From JADJOY01 sp046331705 [NCBI: bacterium] (lineage in GTDB: Bacteria; JADJOY01), in contig JAXLQJ010000036.1 in assembly GCA_046331705.1 (NCBI GenBank), positions 16,230 through 80,229 on the forward strand: a DNA stretch of 64,000 nt, read 5' to 3'. Numbering within the stretch: the first letter of the stretch is position 1; each line of letters starts with the position of its first letter. Position numbers and translations under genes: made by a program. The notes under the pieces were generated by a model. That model saw nothing but the letters and a program-made list of their open reading frames with translations. It searched no databases and was not told where the DNA came from. Of this stretch, positions 1-11,208 are shown piece after piece.

Positions 1-856
1 TCATGAGCGAGCGCCCGTCCGAGAACGCCTCCGCCACGGCTTCCGCCATGCGAAGCTGCTGCGGTCGCGGCTCGAAGGCCGGCAGCGCGGCGGCGAGCCC
101 GCTGGGCTCGGAAAACGCGCGCTGCACCGTCTCGGCGCTCACGCGTTGGTACTCCGCCGGCTCGTCGCGCGGCTCGATCGTGCGACTCTCGGCGACGAGG
201 GGAGGAGTCGAGGGGGGCGGCTCGATGCGTGCCGCGAGCGAGCGCAAGACCGGCAGCCAGCCCCAGCGCGTCCCTTCCATGATGCGCAGCACGCGCTCCA
301 CGAAGGCGCGCCGACGATCGGTCACCACCGAGCGCAGCACCGCGAGCGTCACGTGGACGCAGTCGAGGGCGTCCTCGAGGCCGCGGTGCACCTCGTGATC
401 GCGCACCTCGCACACGCGCGCGAGGTGGCCGAGGCTGCGGCGCGGATCGGTGCCACGCACCAGCCCCGCGAGCTCGAGCGTGTCGAGAAACGGGTTCGGC
501 ACCTCGCGCGCGAGCGCCGCGGCGAGGAAATCGCGCTCGAATCGTGCGTTGTGGGCGAGGATCGGCGAATCGCCGAGAAACGCGAGGAGCTCGGGCGCGA
601 CCTCCTCGAAGCGCGGCGCCGCGGCCACCATCGCCTCGTCGATGCCCGTGAGCCGGGTGATCGCCGCGGGAATCGCGAGGCCGGGCCGGACCAGCGTGCG
701 AAACGTGCGGGCGATCTCGCCATCGATGCACTCGACCGCGCCGATGTCGATGATGCGATCGCGCGCCGCGCTGAGACCGGTGGTCTCGAAATCGAGCGCC
801 ACGAAGCGCCCCGGAAGCAGGGCCGAGCCGGGCGTCGTGCCGGTCGCGTTGGTCAT
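1..856 (-). CDS. DnaQ-type exonuclease fused to DinG-like helicase (partial, C-terminus outside window)
   Basis: The minus-strand frame opens at ATG 856 and is still open at the left edge, so only the first 285 residues are visible. Residues 10-180 form a DEDDh 3'-5' exonuclease domain: motif I LDFETTG, motif II HNARFERDF and motif III HRGLEDA. The fragment ends in an FEPRPQQLRMAEAVAEA stretch, which resembles the Q-motif entry of DinG/XPD-type superfamily 2 helicases. Exonuclease-DinG fusions of this order are known; they process DNA ends and unwind damaged or structured DNA. The exonuclease call rests on visible catalytic residues. The helicase half is inferred from about 25 residues. A terminator at 932-967 separates it from the upstream lipoprotein gene. 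Confidence 0.85.
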   Translation of the reverse strand, partial: MTNATGTTPGSALLPGRFVALDFETTGLSAARDRIIDIGAVECIDGEIARTFRTLVRPGLAIPAAITRLTGIDEAMVAAAPRFEEVAPELLAFLGDSPILAHNARFERDFLAAALAREVPNPFLDTLELAGLVRGTDPRRSLGHLARVCEVRDHEVHRGLEDALDCVHVTLAVLRSVVTDRRRAFVERVLRIMEGTRWGWLPVLRSLAARIEPPPSTPPLVAESRTIEPRDEPAEYQRVSAETVQRAFSEPSGLAAALPAFEPRPQQLRMAEAVAEAFSDGRSLM

Positions 857-931
857 GAGCGAGCTCTCTCGATCGGCGCGCGCGTGCGTTCTGGACCGCG
901 AGTGGCGCGCACGGCCGGAGCACCATACGCG

Positions 932-967
932 AAAAAGGCCCCGGCGCCATTTCGGCGGCGGGGCCTT
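932..967 (-). terminator. Intrinsic terminator after the OmpA-type lipoprotein gene
   Basis: On the minus strand a GC-rich stem (AAGGCCCCG at 959-967 pairing with CGGGGCCTT at 935-943, with a partly paired inner section) runs into a T5 tract read from 936-932. It lies 32-67 nt downstream of the lipoprotein stop at 999, as expected for a rho-independent terminator. Confidence 0.75.
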
Positions 968-998
968 CGGGGCGCTGCGCCCCGGCGAGGCGCACGTG

Positions 999-1769
999 CT
1001 ATTTCGAGCGCAGATCCACGCGGCGATTCTGCGCGCGCCCTTCCGGCGTGGAATTGGTGGCGATCGGCCGCGACTCGCCGAAGCCCACGATCTCGATCCG
1101 CGACGGATCGATGCCCGCGGCGACCAGCTCCATCTTGACGGCCTTGGCGCGGTCGATGCTCAGCTTCTGATTCGCCGCATCGGAGCCGACGCTGTCGGTG
1201 TTGCCCTCGGCGATGAGCATCATCTTCGGATCGGCAGCGATCTGCCGCACCGCCTCGCGGACGATCATCTGCGAGTGCGGCGTGAGCTCGTGCTTGGCGG
1301 TGTCGAAGTAGACGGCCTGCCGGACGTGGAAATCGATCGGTTCGACGGGCGCGGCGGCCTCGGCGGGAATGGAGTCGGGGCAGCCGTCCTCGTCCCGGTA
1401 GCCGTTTTGCGTCTCGGGATCGTCGGGGCAAAGATCGTCGATGTCGAGCACGCCATCGTGATCGCGGTCCGCACCGGACATCACGAGGTCGTGAGCCTTC
1501 TTCACGTTCTCGCGTACCGCGGCGAGCACCTCCTGCGCCTCCCAGTAGTCGCGCTCCGCGTACTCCTCCTGGAAGAAATCGAGGCTCGACTCCGCCACCG
1601 CAATCTCGCGCGGCGCGTAGCGCTCCGCTTGCTGCGCCTTGAGCTCCACGAGCTCGCGCGACAGATCGTCGGCTTGCTGCTTCATCAAGCCGGCGTTCGT
1701 GCAACCGGCTGCACCGACGAGCGCCAAGCCCGCGACGGTCACCACGAGTGTGCTCAACTTGCGAATCAT
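999..1769 (-). CDS. OmpA-family lipoprotein with thrombospondin type 3 calcium repeat
   Basis: This 256-residue protein begins with a lipoprotein signal peptide and a VGAAGC lipobox, so Cys23 is the likely lipidated residue. Residues 50-95 form a helical DUF4398-like segment. Residues 100-132 are acidic and Asp-rich (DRDHDGVLDIDDLCPDD), typical of a thrombospondin type 3 calcium-binding repeat. Residues 150-256 are an OmpA C-terminal domain with the peptidoglycan-binding pattern NQKLSIDRA and a terminal NRRVDL. It probably anchors the outer membrane to the cell wall, like Pal. It lies 52 nt after the DUF4398 lipoprotein gene, in the same direction and probably in one transcript. Pal itself normally lacks the calcium repeat, so I do not use that symbol. 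Confidence 0.88.
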   Translation of the reverse strand: MIRKLSTLVVTVAGLALVGAAGCTNAGLMKQQADDLSRELVELKAQQAERYAPREIAVAESSLDFFQEEYAERDYWEAQEVLAAVRENVKKAHDLVMSGADRDHDGVLDIDDLCPDDPETQNGYRDEDGCPDSIPAEAAAPVEPIDFHVRQAVYFDTAKHELTPHSQMIVREAVRQIAADPKMMLIAEGNTDSVGSDAANQKLSIDRAKAVKMELVAAGIDPSRIEIVGFGESRPIATNSTPEGRAQNRRVDLRSK

Positions 1770-1821
1770 TCGGATCGACCTCGACGTCGCGCGGGACGCA
1801 GTTGAAGATGCGGCAAGACGT

Positions 1822-2280
1822 TCAGTTCCCGCCCTCGGGCTCGGGCTGGACGACGAGCTCCGGCTCGCGAGGCGGCGGCGCCGCCGGGGGCGGCTCGGGC
1901 GCGGGCGGCGCCACGGGCGTGACTTCCATGTCCCCCATGGAGCCCCCGGTCGAAGCCGCGGGTTCGGGCGGGGCGGCCTCGGGCGCCGCTGGCGCGGCCA
2001 TCGGCGCCGCAGCCGCGGCGCCGTGGAGCTGCGCGGCGGACTTGCGCGCGAAATCGCGCGCCGAGGCGAAGTCCGACTCGCGATTCTCGATCTGGGCGCG
2101 CGTCAGGTATTGCTCGGCCAGGTAGTACTGGTAGGGACTCGCCTTCTCGAGGCCCTGGGCCTTGGCCGACTCGAAGGCGCCCTCGGCGCTCGAGAGCGCG
2201 TCCTGGGCCTCGAAGTAGTAGCAACCGGGAAACGCCACGAGACTGGCGAACACCACGGATCGGATGCGGATGCCGGCCAC
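1822..2280 (-). CDS. DUF4398-type lipoprotein
   Basis: The 152-residue product has a short signal peptide ending in LVAFPGC (lipobox Cys at residue 20). Residues 30-85 are a helical region (ALSSAEGAFESAKA, YYLAEQYLTRAQ) that resembles DUF4398, a periplasmic domain often found next to OmpA-type proteins. The last 60 residues are Ala/Pro-rich low complexity. The frame extends upstream to 2478, but I place the start at GTG 2280: it puts the lipobox at the right distance, has a GACGAGG ribosome site just upstream, and follows a promoter-like sequence at 2328-2357. The next gene downstream encodes a lipoprotein with a similar helical segment, so the two may work together at the outer membrane. The exact role is unknown. 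Confidence 0.72.
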   Translation of the reverse strand: MAGIRIRSVVFASLVAFPGCYYFEAQDALSSAEGAFESAKAQGLEKASPYQYYLAEQYLTRAQIENRESDFASARDFARKSAAQLHGAAAAAPMAAPAAPEAAPPEPAASTGGSMGDMEVTPVAPPAPEPPPAAPPPREPELVVQPEPEGGN

Positions 2281-2327
2281 GGAAACCTCGTCTTTCCTAA
2301 CGTTTTCAGGGACATCGAGCGTGGTTG

Positions 2328-2357
2328 CAGGTACCACCTTCGCCCCGACGGTGTCAA
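2328..2357 (-). promoter_or_regulatory. Candidate sigma-70 promoter for the two lipoprotein genes
   Basis: Read on the minus strand, a perfect -35 TTGACA (2357-2352) is followed after 18 nt by TACCTG (2333-2328). The -35 overlaps the comF stop codon. Transcription would start about 40 nt before the GTG start at 2280. Confidence 0.45.
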
Positions 2358-3163
2358 GGCGGATCGCGCGTGGATCCGCCGGGAATCGCGCTCGAAATGC
2401 GTTGAAATCCCCCATCTCCTCCCGCTCGTCGAGGATGCACGCCTTCACCGGTTCGCGCCACCACCAGCACGTCGACACGTCGCGCCCCGGCCTCGCGAAG
2501 CGCCCGCGCGCACGCGTCCGCGGTCGCTCCGGTGGTGAGCACGTCGTCGAGGAGCAGCACGCGCCTGTCGGCGATGGCGTCCGCTCGGGTCACGCGAAAC
2601 ACCCGCGCGACGTTGCCGCGCCGAGCGGCGCGTCCGGACGCCGCCTGCGCCGCTTCCGCCCCGCGACGCGCCAGCGCGCGAGCGACGTATCGCTCGCCGC
2701 GCCCGGCGGCGTAGCCGCGCGCCAAGAGCGCCGCCTGGTTGAACCCCCGCTTGCGCAAGCGCGCGGGGGCGAGCGGCACGGCCACGATCGCGTCGTAGGC
2801 GTTGCTCGCGAACGGGTCGCGGGCCAGCAGCAGCCGCGCGAGCGTCCCGCCGAGCGCGTGGACGCCGTCGTACTTGAAGCGCTGGATCAGGTCGTGCGCG
2901 GCGCCCGCGTACGGTGCGACCGCGCGGGCGCGCTCGAACGCACGGGGGTGCGCCCTGCAGGCCGCACAGCGATCCACCGCCCCGGGACGCGGCACGCCGC
3001 ACGTGCGGCAGACGTGAGAGGGCAAGCGGGGGATCGAGTCGGCGCATTCGCGGCAGATCGGCCCCCAATCCGAGCCTTCGTCCGCGCCGCAGAGCTGGCA
3101 CGCGACGGGAAGCGCCAGCGACAGGAGATCGGCGAGGAGCGTGCTCCACGTGATCGCTCGCAT
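2354..3163 (-). CDS. comF: ComF family phosphoribosyltransferase-like protein
   Basis: This 269-residue protein has an N-terminal zinc-ribbon region (CQLCG, CREC, CRTCG, CAAC) and a C-terminal PRPP-binding motif (VLLLDDVLTTGAT), the two hallmarks of ComF. ComF proteins support DNA uptake in competent bacteria and also occur where competence is unknown. The start is ATG 3163; the frame is open further upstream, but that part has no ComF similarity. ComF usually ends soon after a VxARTP-like segment; here about 30 further residues follow VVARTG. A stop in another frame lies directly after that point, so the tail may come from a small indel. Confidence 0.85.
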   Translation of the reverse strand: MRAITWSTLLADLLSLALPVACQLCGADEGSDWGPICRECADSIPRLPSHVCRTCGVPRPGAVDRCAACRAHPRAFERARAVAPYAGAAHDLIQRFKYDGVHALGGTLARLLLARDPFASNAYDAIVAVPLAPARLRKRGFNQAALLARGYAAGRGERYVARALARRGAEAAQAASGRAARRGNVARVFRVTRADAIADRRVLLLDDVLTTGATADACARALREAGARRVDVLVVARTGEGVHPRRAGGDGGFQRISSAIPGGSTRDPP

Positions 3164-3260
3164 GAAGGTCCGCGAGCGCAAGCGGCGTGCCGCTCGTCGC
3201 GCTGCGGCGAGCGAGCGCGCCGCGGCCAGGCGGCGCAGCGATCCGCGCTCGCGCGAGTGG

Positions 3261-4637
3261 TCACACGGTGAGCAGCGGCCCCACGGGCGAGGCGGGCTCA
3301 CGGCGCTCGATCTCGAGCCGCACCGAGCTGCGCAACGTGTCCCAATCCCCGCACGACGCGCAGCGCGCTTCCCAGCGCTGGGTGCTCGCTCCGCATGCCC
3401 GACAGACGTAGCGCAGCCCCTCGATCCGGACGGCCTTGCGGAACTCCTGCACCGCGGCATCGAGGTTCTTGCGGCGGTGGAAGGCCTCGCCGCGCAGCAC
3501 CGAGAGCTCGACGAAATGCACGCCTCCGGCCTCGACGCGATCGAATTGCTCGAGCGCCTCGTCGACCATCTCGAGCTTCAGACAGAACTTCCCGTACATG
3601 AAATGCAGCACGAGGTTCTTGGGGTCGCGCTGGATCGCCTCCTGGTAGATCTTGACCATGCGGCTCGGATCGCCCTGCTTGAGGCAGAGCTCCTCGAGCC
3701 GGTCGAGGAGCACGAGCTGTGCGTCGGCGCGGAACGCTCGCTCCCAGACCTTGATCGCCTCACCCTCCTGACCGCGGCGCACGAGCGCATCGCCCAGGGT
3801 CACGGCAGCGGGGACGAACTGCGCGTTGCGCTTGAGGATGTCGCGCAGCGCGGTGATGGAATCGTCCGACTTGCCTTCCTCGAGCCGACGGCGCGCCACC
3901 TCGTAGCGCAAGAACGTGAGCCGCGCGGCCTCGCGGGCGAGCACCGGGCTGGTCGCCTCGCGCAACAGTCGCACCAGATGCTGCTGGGTCGCGTACGCCT
4001 CCTCCCAGTCGCCGCCGCGCTCGGCGATCTCGCGCAGCGCCTCCAGGATGCCGACGCTCGGTCCCGTCTCCCGCAACGCGCGGCGGAGCTCGGTGGCAGC
4101 CTCGGCATGCCGGCCGTCGGCTTCCAGCACCCGCGCCTTGGCGAGCGAGATCCGCACGCTCTTCGGATGAGCGCCGCGCTCTTCCTCGAGCAGCTCGAGC
4201 GCCTTCGCGCGCTGTCCCTCGGCGAGGTGAAGCTCGGCGAGCGCGAGGTGACTCTCGGTGTGGGTGAGCTCGTGGCGCAGAGTGTGCGTGAGCGCCTTAC
4301 GCGCACGGCCGACGTCCTTGCGCGCGACGTGATCCAGGGCTTCGTCGAGAAGCGCGATCGCGGCCTGCCCGCGGCGCGCGCCGCGCCCGATCCTCCCGCG
4401 CGCGAGCCACGCCGGCAGGTAGCCCAACAGAAACGCCACGATGAAGGCCGCGCCGAAGCCGATCACGGCGACGAGCGCCGGGTACACGGCGATCTCGAAC
4501 GGCGCCGTGCGCTTCCAGATCACGAGCGGGACCGCGTGGCCCACGACGTCGTGGTTCCAGATCATGAAGAAGAACGAGTACACCAGCGCCGCCACGGCGA
4601 CGACGAGTCCCACCATGATGCGGATCAGCTTGATCAT
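3261..4637 (-). CDS. LapA-LapB-like fusion: two-TM protein with TPR domain and C-terminal zinc ribbon
   Basis: The 458-residue protein starts with two membrane segments (about residues 5-27 and 48-72) arranged like LapA (DUF1049). A long tetratricopeptide region follows (about 95-410). It ends in a rubredoxin-like metal site (CRACG and CASCG, about 418-440), the signature of LapB/YciM. In enterobacteria LapA and LapB are separate neighbouring genes; LapB binds LpxC/FtsH and tunes lipopolysaccharide synthesis. Here the two modules appear as one polypeptide, so a role in outer-membrane homeostasis is likely but inferred. Its ATG overlaps the rlmH stop as ATGA, so translation is probably coupled. 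Start ATG 4637 is chosen because the membrane segment follows at once. Confidence 0.8.
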   Translation of the reverse strand: MIKLIRIMVGLVVAVAALVYSFFFMIWNHDVVGHAVPLVIWKRTAPFEIAVYPALVAVIGFGAAFIVAFLLGYLPAWLARGRIGRGARRGQAAIALLDEALDHVARKDVGRARKALTHTLRHELTHTESHLALAELHLAEGQRAKALELLEEERGAHPKSVRISLAKARVLEADGRHAEAATELRRALRETGPSVGILEALREIAERGGDWEEAYATQQHLVRLLREATSPVLAREAARLTFLRYEVARRRLEEGKSDDSITALRDILKRNAQFVPAAVTLGDALVRRGQEGEAIKVWERAFRADAQLVLLDRLEELCLKQGDPSRMVKIYQEAIQRDPKNLVLHFMYGKFCLKLEMVDEALEQFDRVEAGGVHFVELSVLRGEAFHRRKNLDAAVQEFRKAVRIEGLRYVCRACGASTQRWEARCASCGDWDTLRSSVRLEIERREPASPVGPLLTV

Positions 4638-5182
4638 GCCCGCCTCGTGCCGCGCGCGGAGCGTGTGGACGGTCGCGAACCGGTCGGAGTGCTCACGGCC
4701 GCGCCTGAGCGGTGCGGCGCGCCGCCGTGGTGATAGCCGGTGCCGTCGAGGATCTGGAACGCCCGATAGAGCTGCTCGACCAACACCAAGCGAACCAGCT
4801 CGTGCGGGAACGTCATTTTCGACAGGGATACCGTGAAGCGCGCGCGCGAGGCAACCGCAGGATCGAAACCGTACGCACCGCCGATCGCGAAGCTGAGCAG
4901 ACGCGTGCCGCTCGCCTGCCAGCCTCCGAGGCGCGCCGCGAAGGCCTCGCTGGTGAGCTCCTCGCCGTGCTCGTCGAGGCGCACCAGGGTCGAGTCGCTC
5001 GGGACTCGGGCGAGGATGCGCTCGGCCTCGCGGGCGCGGCCGTCGGGCCGGTCGCCAGGATCGGCCTTCACCTCGAGCCATTCGACGGCGCGCGGTCCGC
5101 GCAACCTCGACAGGTAATCGGCGACCCCCTCGCGCACGTACGGCGTGCGCGTGGCGCCGACCGCGATCACCTGGATCTTCAT
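4634..5182 (-). CDS. rlmH: 23S rRNA (pseudouridine1915-N3)-methyltransferase RlmH
   Basis: RlmH is a SPOUT-family enzyme that uses S-adenosylmethionine to methylate pseudouridine 1915 in helix 69 of 23S rRNA. The start MKIQVIAVG, the knot region FAIGGAYGF, the conserved LSKMTFPHELVRLVLVEQLYRA and the YHH near the C-terminus all match the family. RlmH usually ends just after that YH motif (about 155 residues). This protein is 182 residues, with an Arg/Ser/Thr-rich tail of some 26 residues that I do not recognise. It follows rsfS, its usual neighbour, and overlaps the LapA-LapB gene by 4 nt. Confidence 0.93.
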   Translation of the reverse strand: MKIQVIAVGATRTPYVREGVADYLSRLRGPRAVEWLEVKADPGDRPDGRAREAERILARVPSDSTLVRLDEHGEELTSEAFAARLGGWQASGTRLLSFAIGGAYGFDPAVASRARFTVSLSKMTFPHELVRLVLVEQLYRAFQILDGTGYHHGGAPHRSGAAVSTPTGSRPSTRSARGTRRA

Positions 5183-5223
5183 GCCCGGATCGGACGGCGC
5201 GCGGCGCCGCCGCGGGCGCGCAT

Positions 5224-5664
5224 CTACGCGCCGGGCTCGGCGCTGTCGAGGGCGCCAGGCCCCTCGTCGGGCGCTTCCGGCAGCTCGAGGCGCGGCGCGT
5301 CCGACCACAGGCTCTCGAGGTCGTACACCGAGCGCTGGGGCGCGTAGAAGACGTGCACGACCACCTCGCCGGCGTCGACCAGGACCCATTGGCCCCGCGA
5401 CTCGCCTTCGGTGCCGAGGATGGGTACGCGCGCCGCCTTCATGGCCTGCACGATGCTGTCGACGATCGCCTTCACCTGACGGTCGCTACGGCCGCTCACC
5501 ACCACGAAGAAGTCGGTGAACGGCGATCGACCGCGGAGGTCGATCACGACGGGATCGAGCGCCTTGCGATCGCGCGCCCATTCCACGCACGCCAGCGCCA
5601 ATGCCGCGCCTTCCGGGCGCTTCGCCTGCGCGCCCGACGGTCGGCCGGTTTTGCGATCAGCCAC
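5224..5664 (-). CDS. rsfS: Ribosome silencing factor RsfS
   Basis: RsfS (Iojap/RsfA) binds ribosomal protein uL14 and blocks joining of the 30S and 50S subunits during starvation. The core is clear: [27 protein letters not shown] is followed by [16 protein letters not shown] and YDLESLW. I choose GTG 5664 because it overlaps the proA stop in a GTGGCTGA junction and has GAGGGG 7 nt upstream, giving 146 residues. The longer open frame upstream is inside proA. The order obg-proB-proA-rsfS-rlmH is typical, but nadD, commonly found between proA and rsfS, is missing. Confidence 0.92.
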   Translation of the reverse strand: MADRKTGRPSGAQAKRPEGAALALACVEWARDRKALDPVVIDLRGRSPFTDFFVVVSGRSDRQVKAIVDSIVQAMKAARVPILGTEGESRGQWVLVDAGEVVVHVFYAPQRSVYDLESLWSDAPRLELPEAPDEGPGALDSAEPGA

Positions 5665-6933
5665 GAATCTGCCCCTCGCCGTAGACCACGAATTTGCGGG
5701 TGGTGAGCTCTTCGAGCCCCATCGGGCCGAAGGCGTGCAGCTTGGTGGTGGAGATGCCGATCTCGGCACCCAAGCCGAGCTGGTTGCCGTCCGCGAATCG
5801 CGTCGACGCGTTCACCAGGACGCACGAAGAGCCGACCTCGCGCAGGAAGCGCTGCGCGTTGGCGTAGTCGCGCGTCACGATGCTCTCCGTGTGCATCGAG
5901 CCGTAACGCTCGATGTGCGTCATCGCCGCGTCGAGGTCGTCGACCACCTTCATCGCCACCACCAGGTCGAGGAACTCGGCGGGCCAATCGTCCTCGGTGG
6001 CGGCGCGCGCCGCCGGAACCAGCGCGACCGTGCGCGGGCAGCCCCGGATCTCGACGCCCGCCGCGATCAACGCGTCCGCCAGCGCCGGCACCAGCACCGC
6101 AGCCGCCTTCGCGTGGACCAGCACCGTCTCGACGGCGTTGCACACTGACGGCCGCTGCACCTTGCCGTTGATCACGATGTCGCGCGCCATCTCGAGGTCG
6201 GCGGACTCGTCGACGAACACGTGGCAGACACCCTTGTAGTGCTTGATGACCGGGATCCGCGAGTGCTGCGCCACGAAGCGGATGAGCGCCTCGCCGCCGC
6301 GCGGGATGATGACGTCCACGTCGTCCTCGGCCTCGAGCAGGTGCTGGACGGCCGCGCGATCGGTGAACGGCACCAGCTGCACCGCGTCGGCGGGCAAGCC
6401 GGCGGCGACGATCGCCCCGCGCGCCACCTCGGCGAGCGCCTGATTCGACTCGATCGCGTCCGAGCCGCCCTTGAGCACGCACGCGTTACCCGCCTTGAAG
6501 CACAGCACGGCCGCGTCGATGGTCACGTTCGGGCGCGCCTCGTACACGATGCCGATGACGCCGAGAGGGATGCGCATGCGCCCCACCAGCAACCCGTTCG
6601 GCCGCCGCCACATGCCGGTGATCTCGCCCACCGGGTCCGGCAAGGCCACCACCTCGCGCACGGCGGAGGCGATGTCGCGAACGCGCTTCGCGTCGAGCGC
6701 CAGGCGATCGAGCATGGCCGGGGCGACGCCGGCCTCGCGGGCCCGCGCCAGATCGAGCGCGTTGGCTTCGAGGATCCAGTCGGTGCGCGTCTCGAGCGCG
6801 GCGGCGATCCCCTCGAGCGCCTGGTTCTTGCGCGCCGAGCCGGCGGCGGCGAGCGGACGCGCGGCGGCGCGCGCCTGGCGCGTGATCGCCCGCACGCGGC
6901 TCGCGAGGTCCATCGATCCAGTCATGGCTTCGC

Positions 6934-6937
<4 letters not shown>
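5657..6937 (-). CDS. proA: Glutamate-5-semialdehyde dehydrogenase (gamma-glutamyl phosphate reductase)
   Basis: ProA reduces gamma-glutamyl phosphate to glutamate-5-semialdehyde with NADPH, the second step of proline synthesis. The 426-residue protein is full length. It has the [19 protein letters not shown] segment, the catalytic cysteine in [10 protein letters not shown] (Cys266) and the C-terminal [24 protein letters not shown]. The start codon is GTG 6937, which overlaps the proB stop as GTGA; an ATG four codons later is the alternative. Its end overlaps the rsfS start. The overlaps show one cotranscribed unit with proB and obg. Confidence 0.97.
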
Positions 6938-9561
<2,624 letters not shown>

Positions 9562-9622
9562 GGTGACGTCTCCTTCCGGGCACCGGTTGTCGCGGCGGGT
9601 GACCCCACGCCGCGAACCGCGT

Positions 9623-9940
9623 TCAAGCCGGTGCTTCGATCTTCTGGATGCGGATCACGGTCTGCGCCTGGCGATGGCCGATCCGGCGCGCGTACTTCTT
9701 GCGGCGCTTGTAGGTGAACACCCGGATCTTGCGGCCCCGTGCCTGGCGCACCACCTCGCCCACCACGCGCGCTCCGGCGACCACCGGCGCACCGACCAGC
9801 ACGGCCTCGCCACCGCCGATCAACAACACGCGGTCGAGGTCGACGGTCGCGCCAGGCTCGCCGCCCAGACGCTCCACCGCGAGCAGCTCACCTTCCTCGA
9901 CGCGATACTGCTTTCCACCAGTCTCGATCACGGCGTACAT
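9623..9940 (-). CDS. rplU: Ribosomal protein bL21
   Basis: bL21 is a 50S protein that binds 23S rRNA. The 105-residue product begins [18 protein letters not shown] and ends with the basic segment [17 protein letters not shown] and a VIRIQKIEA tail, as in the family. ATG 9940 with GGAG 8 nt upstream is preferred; 13 further in-frame codons upstream do not resemble bL21. A promoter with a perfect -35 lies about 75 nt upstream. Confidence 0.98.
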   Translation of the reverse strand: MYAVIETGGKQYRVEEGELLAVERLGGEPGATVDLDRVLLIGGGEAVLVGAPVVAGARVVGEVVRQARGRKIRVFTYKRRKKYARRIGHRQAQTVIRIQKIEAPA

Positions 9941-10014
9941 CGGACACTCTCCGTGGCGCGGCGCCGCGATCGGCGCCACCGCTGCAACACATCGATTTCG
10001 CTCGGAAACGACGG

Positions 10015-10043
10015 AAACTATCCGTGGTGTCCCAGGGTGTCAA
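10015..10043 (-). promoter_or_regulatory. Sigma-70 promoter of rplU-rpmA
   Basis: The minus strand carries TTGACA (10043-10038), a 17-nt spacer and TAGTTT (10020-10015), about 75 nt upstream of the rplU ATG. The position in a short intergenic region before ribosomal genes supports it. Confidence 0.65.
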
Positions 10044-10105
10044 GGCGAGCTTGCCGCGCGCCCGCGCCGAAAACGGGCGCGGGGCGGCTGCACCCGAACG
10101 CTGGA

Positions 10106-11110
10106 TCAGCCGGCGACAGCACCGTCGATCCGCTCCAGGACTCCCAGCTCGCGCAGCTTGGCCAGGCTCTTGAGCGTGTCGAGATCCGTGAGACCCGACT
10201 CGTCGCACACCGTGCCGACGCGGTGGTGGCGCTGCACCAGCAGCATCACGTACTTGCCGTTGGCGTCGATCTGGCTCTCGAGCACCTCGTGCTCCCCCCA
10301 CTCCTGGTACGCGGCGTCCTCGCCCCCCAGCTCGTTCGAGAGCTGGTCGTGCTCGATCCGCTGGAAGAGCGCCGTCATGGTGAGGTCCTCGACGTCGCCG
10401 AGATCGGGACCGAGCTGCGGGGGAACCACCGCCAGCTCTTCCATGCTCCAACGCGCGTGACGCCACGTGAAGAGCCGGAACGCCGCCTTGAGCCCGATCT
10501 GCCGCCCCGCGGTTGCGCTCAGCACGCGATCGCCGGCCACCAGGATCTCGCCGGTCTCGCCATAGCGCCCGGCCTCGTGCTCGTCCGCTCCGTTTGCGGT
10601 GCCGCCGCCGCCACGGATGAGCGAGATGCGCGCGCTCTTGCCATCGAGGCTGACCATCTGCAGCAGATCGGCGAGCGGCGTGTCGGCCACCGACCCCGCA
10701 ACCGGCCCCTTGGCCGCCTGCGGCGCGACGCCCTTGCCCGCGCGCGTCAGCAGGTTCCGCACCCGCAGCACCACCTCGTCCCGATCGAACGGCTTGGGGA
10801 TGTAGTCGTCGGCGCCCATCTCGAGTCCCTGCAGGCGCTTGGGCACGCCGTCCAGCGCGGTCAGGAACATGAACGGGATGTTGCTGGTCTCGGGCCGCGC
10901 CTTGAGCAGGCGGCAGAGGAAGAAGCCGTCCAGGTTCGGCATCTGGATGTCGGAGATGATGAGGTCCGGCTTGCGCCCCATGATGAGCGCGATCGCTCGA
11001 TCCCCGTCGTCCGCGGTCAGCACGTCGTAACCCGCGGCGGACAACGCTTCCTTCATCGTGGCGAGGATGGCGCGGCTGTCGTCGACGACCAGGATCGTGG
11101 GTGTGGCCAT
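10106..11110 (-). CDS. Response regulator: receiver domain with C-terminal DUF4388 (PatA-type) domain
   Basis: The 334-residue protein begins with a complete receiver domain: the acidic pair in VVDDSRA, the phospho-acceptor Asp54 in LIISDIQMP, Thr in FLTALDG and Lys in YIPKPFD. From about residue 138 it has a DUF4388/PatA-like segment (ADTPLADLLQMVSLDGKSARISL), followed by a winged-helix-like C-terminus (TDLDTLKSLAKLRELGVLERID). Such proteins are signal-relay regulators common in myxobacteria and other deltaproteobacteria and often lack a DNA-binding output. A GGAG site precedes ATG 11110. No sensor kinase lies next to it, so its input is unknown. A second DUF4388 protein is encoded at 32235-34487. 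Confidence 0.85.
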   Translation of the reverse strand: MATPTILVVDDSRAILATMKEALSAAGYDVLTADDGDRAIALIMGRKPDLIISDIQMPNLDGFFLCRLLKARPETSNIPFMFLTALDGVPKRLQGLEMGADDYIPKPFDRDEVVLRVRNLLTRAGKGVAPQAAKGPVAGSVADTPLADLLQMVSLDGKSARISLIRGGGGTANGADEHEAGRYGETGEILVAGDRVLSATAGRQIGLKAAFRLFTWRHARWSMEELAVVPPQLGPDLGDVEDLTMTALFQRIEHDQLSNELGGEDAAYQEWGEHEVLESQIDANGKYVMLLVQRHHRVGTVCDESGLTDLDTLKSLAKLRELGVLERIDGAVAG

Positions 11111-11208
11111 GGCGCGCTCCCGATGGGCTCGAACAATCGTCGCCTGGTTCTACCGGCTTGCATCGATCGAGAGCAAGGACGGCCCGCTCCGGGCTCCGCC
11201 AGCGCTCG

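Noticed and set aside
2281-2478. A 66-residue N-terminal extension of the DUF4398 lipoprotein
   Set aside because: It would bury the lipobox in the middle of the protein and overlap comF.
10057-10081. Hairpin CGCGCCCG/CGGGCGCG downstream of the receiver-DUF4388 gene as a terminator
   Set aside because: No T-run follows on the minus strand and it overlaps the region just upstream of the rplU promoter, so I do not call it.
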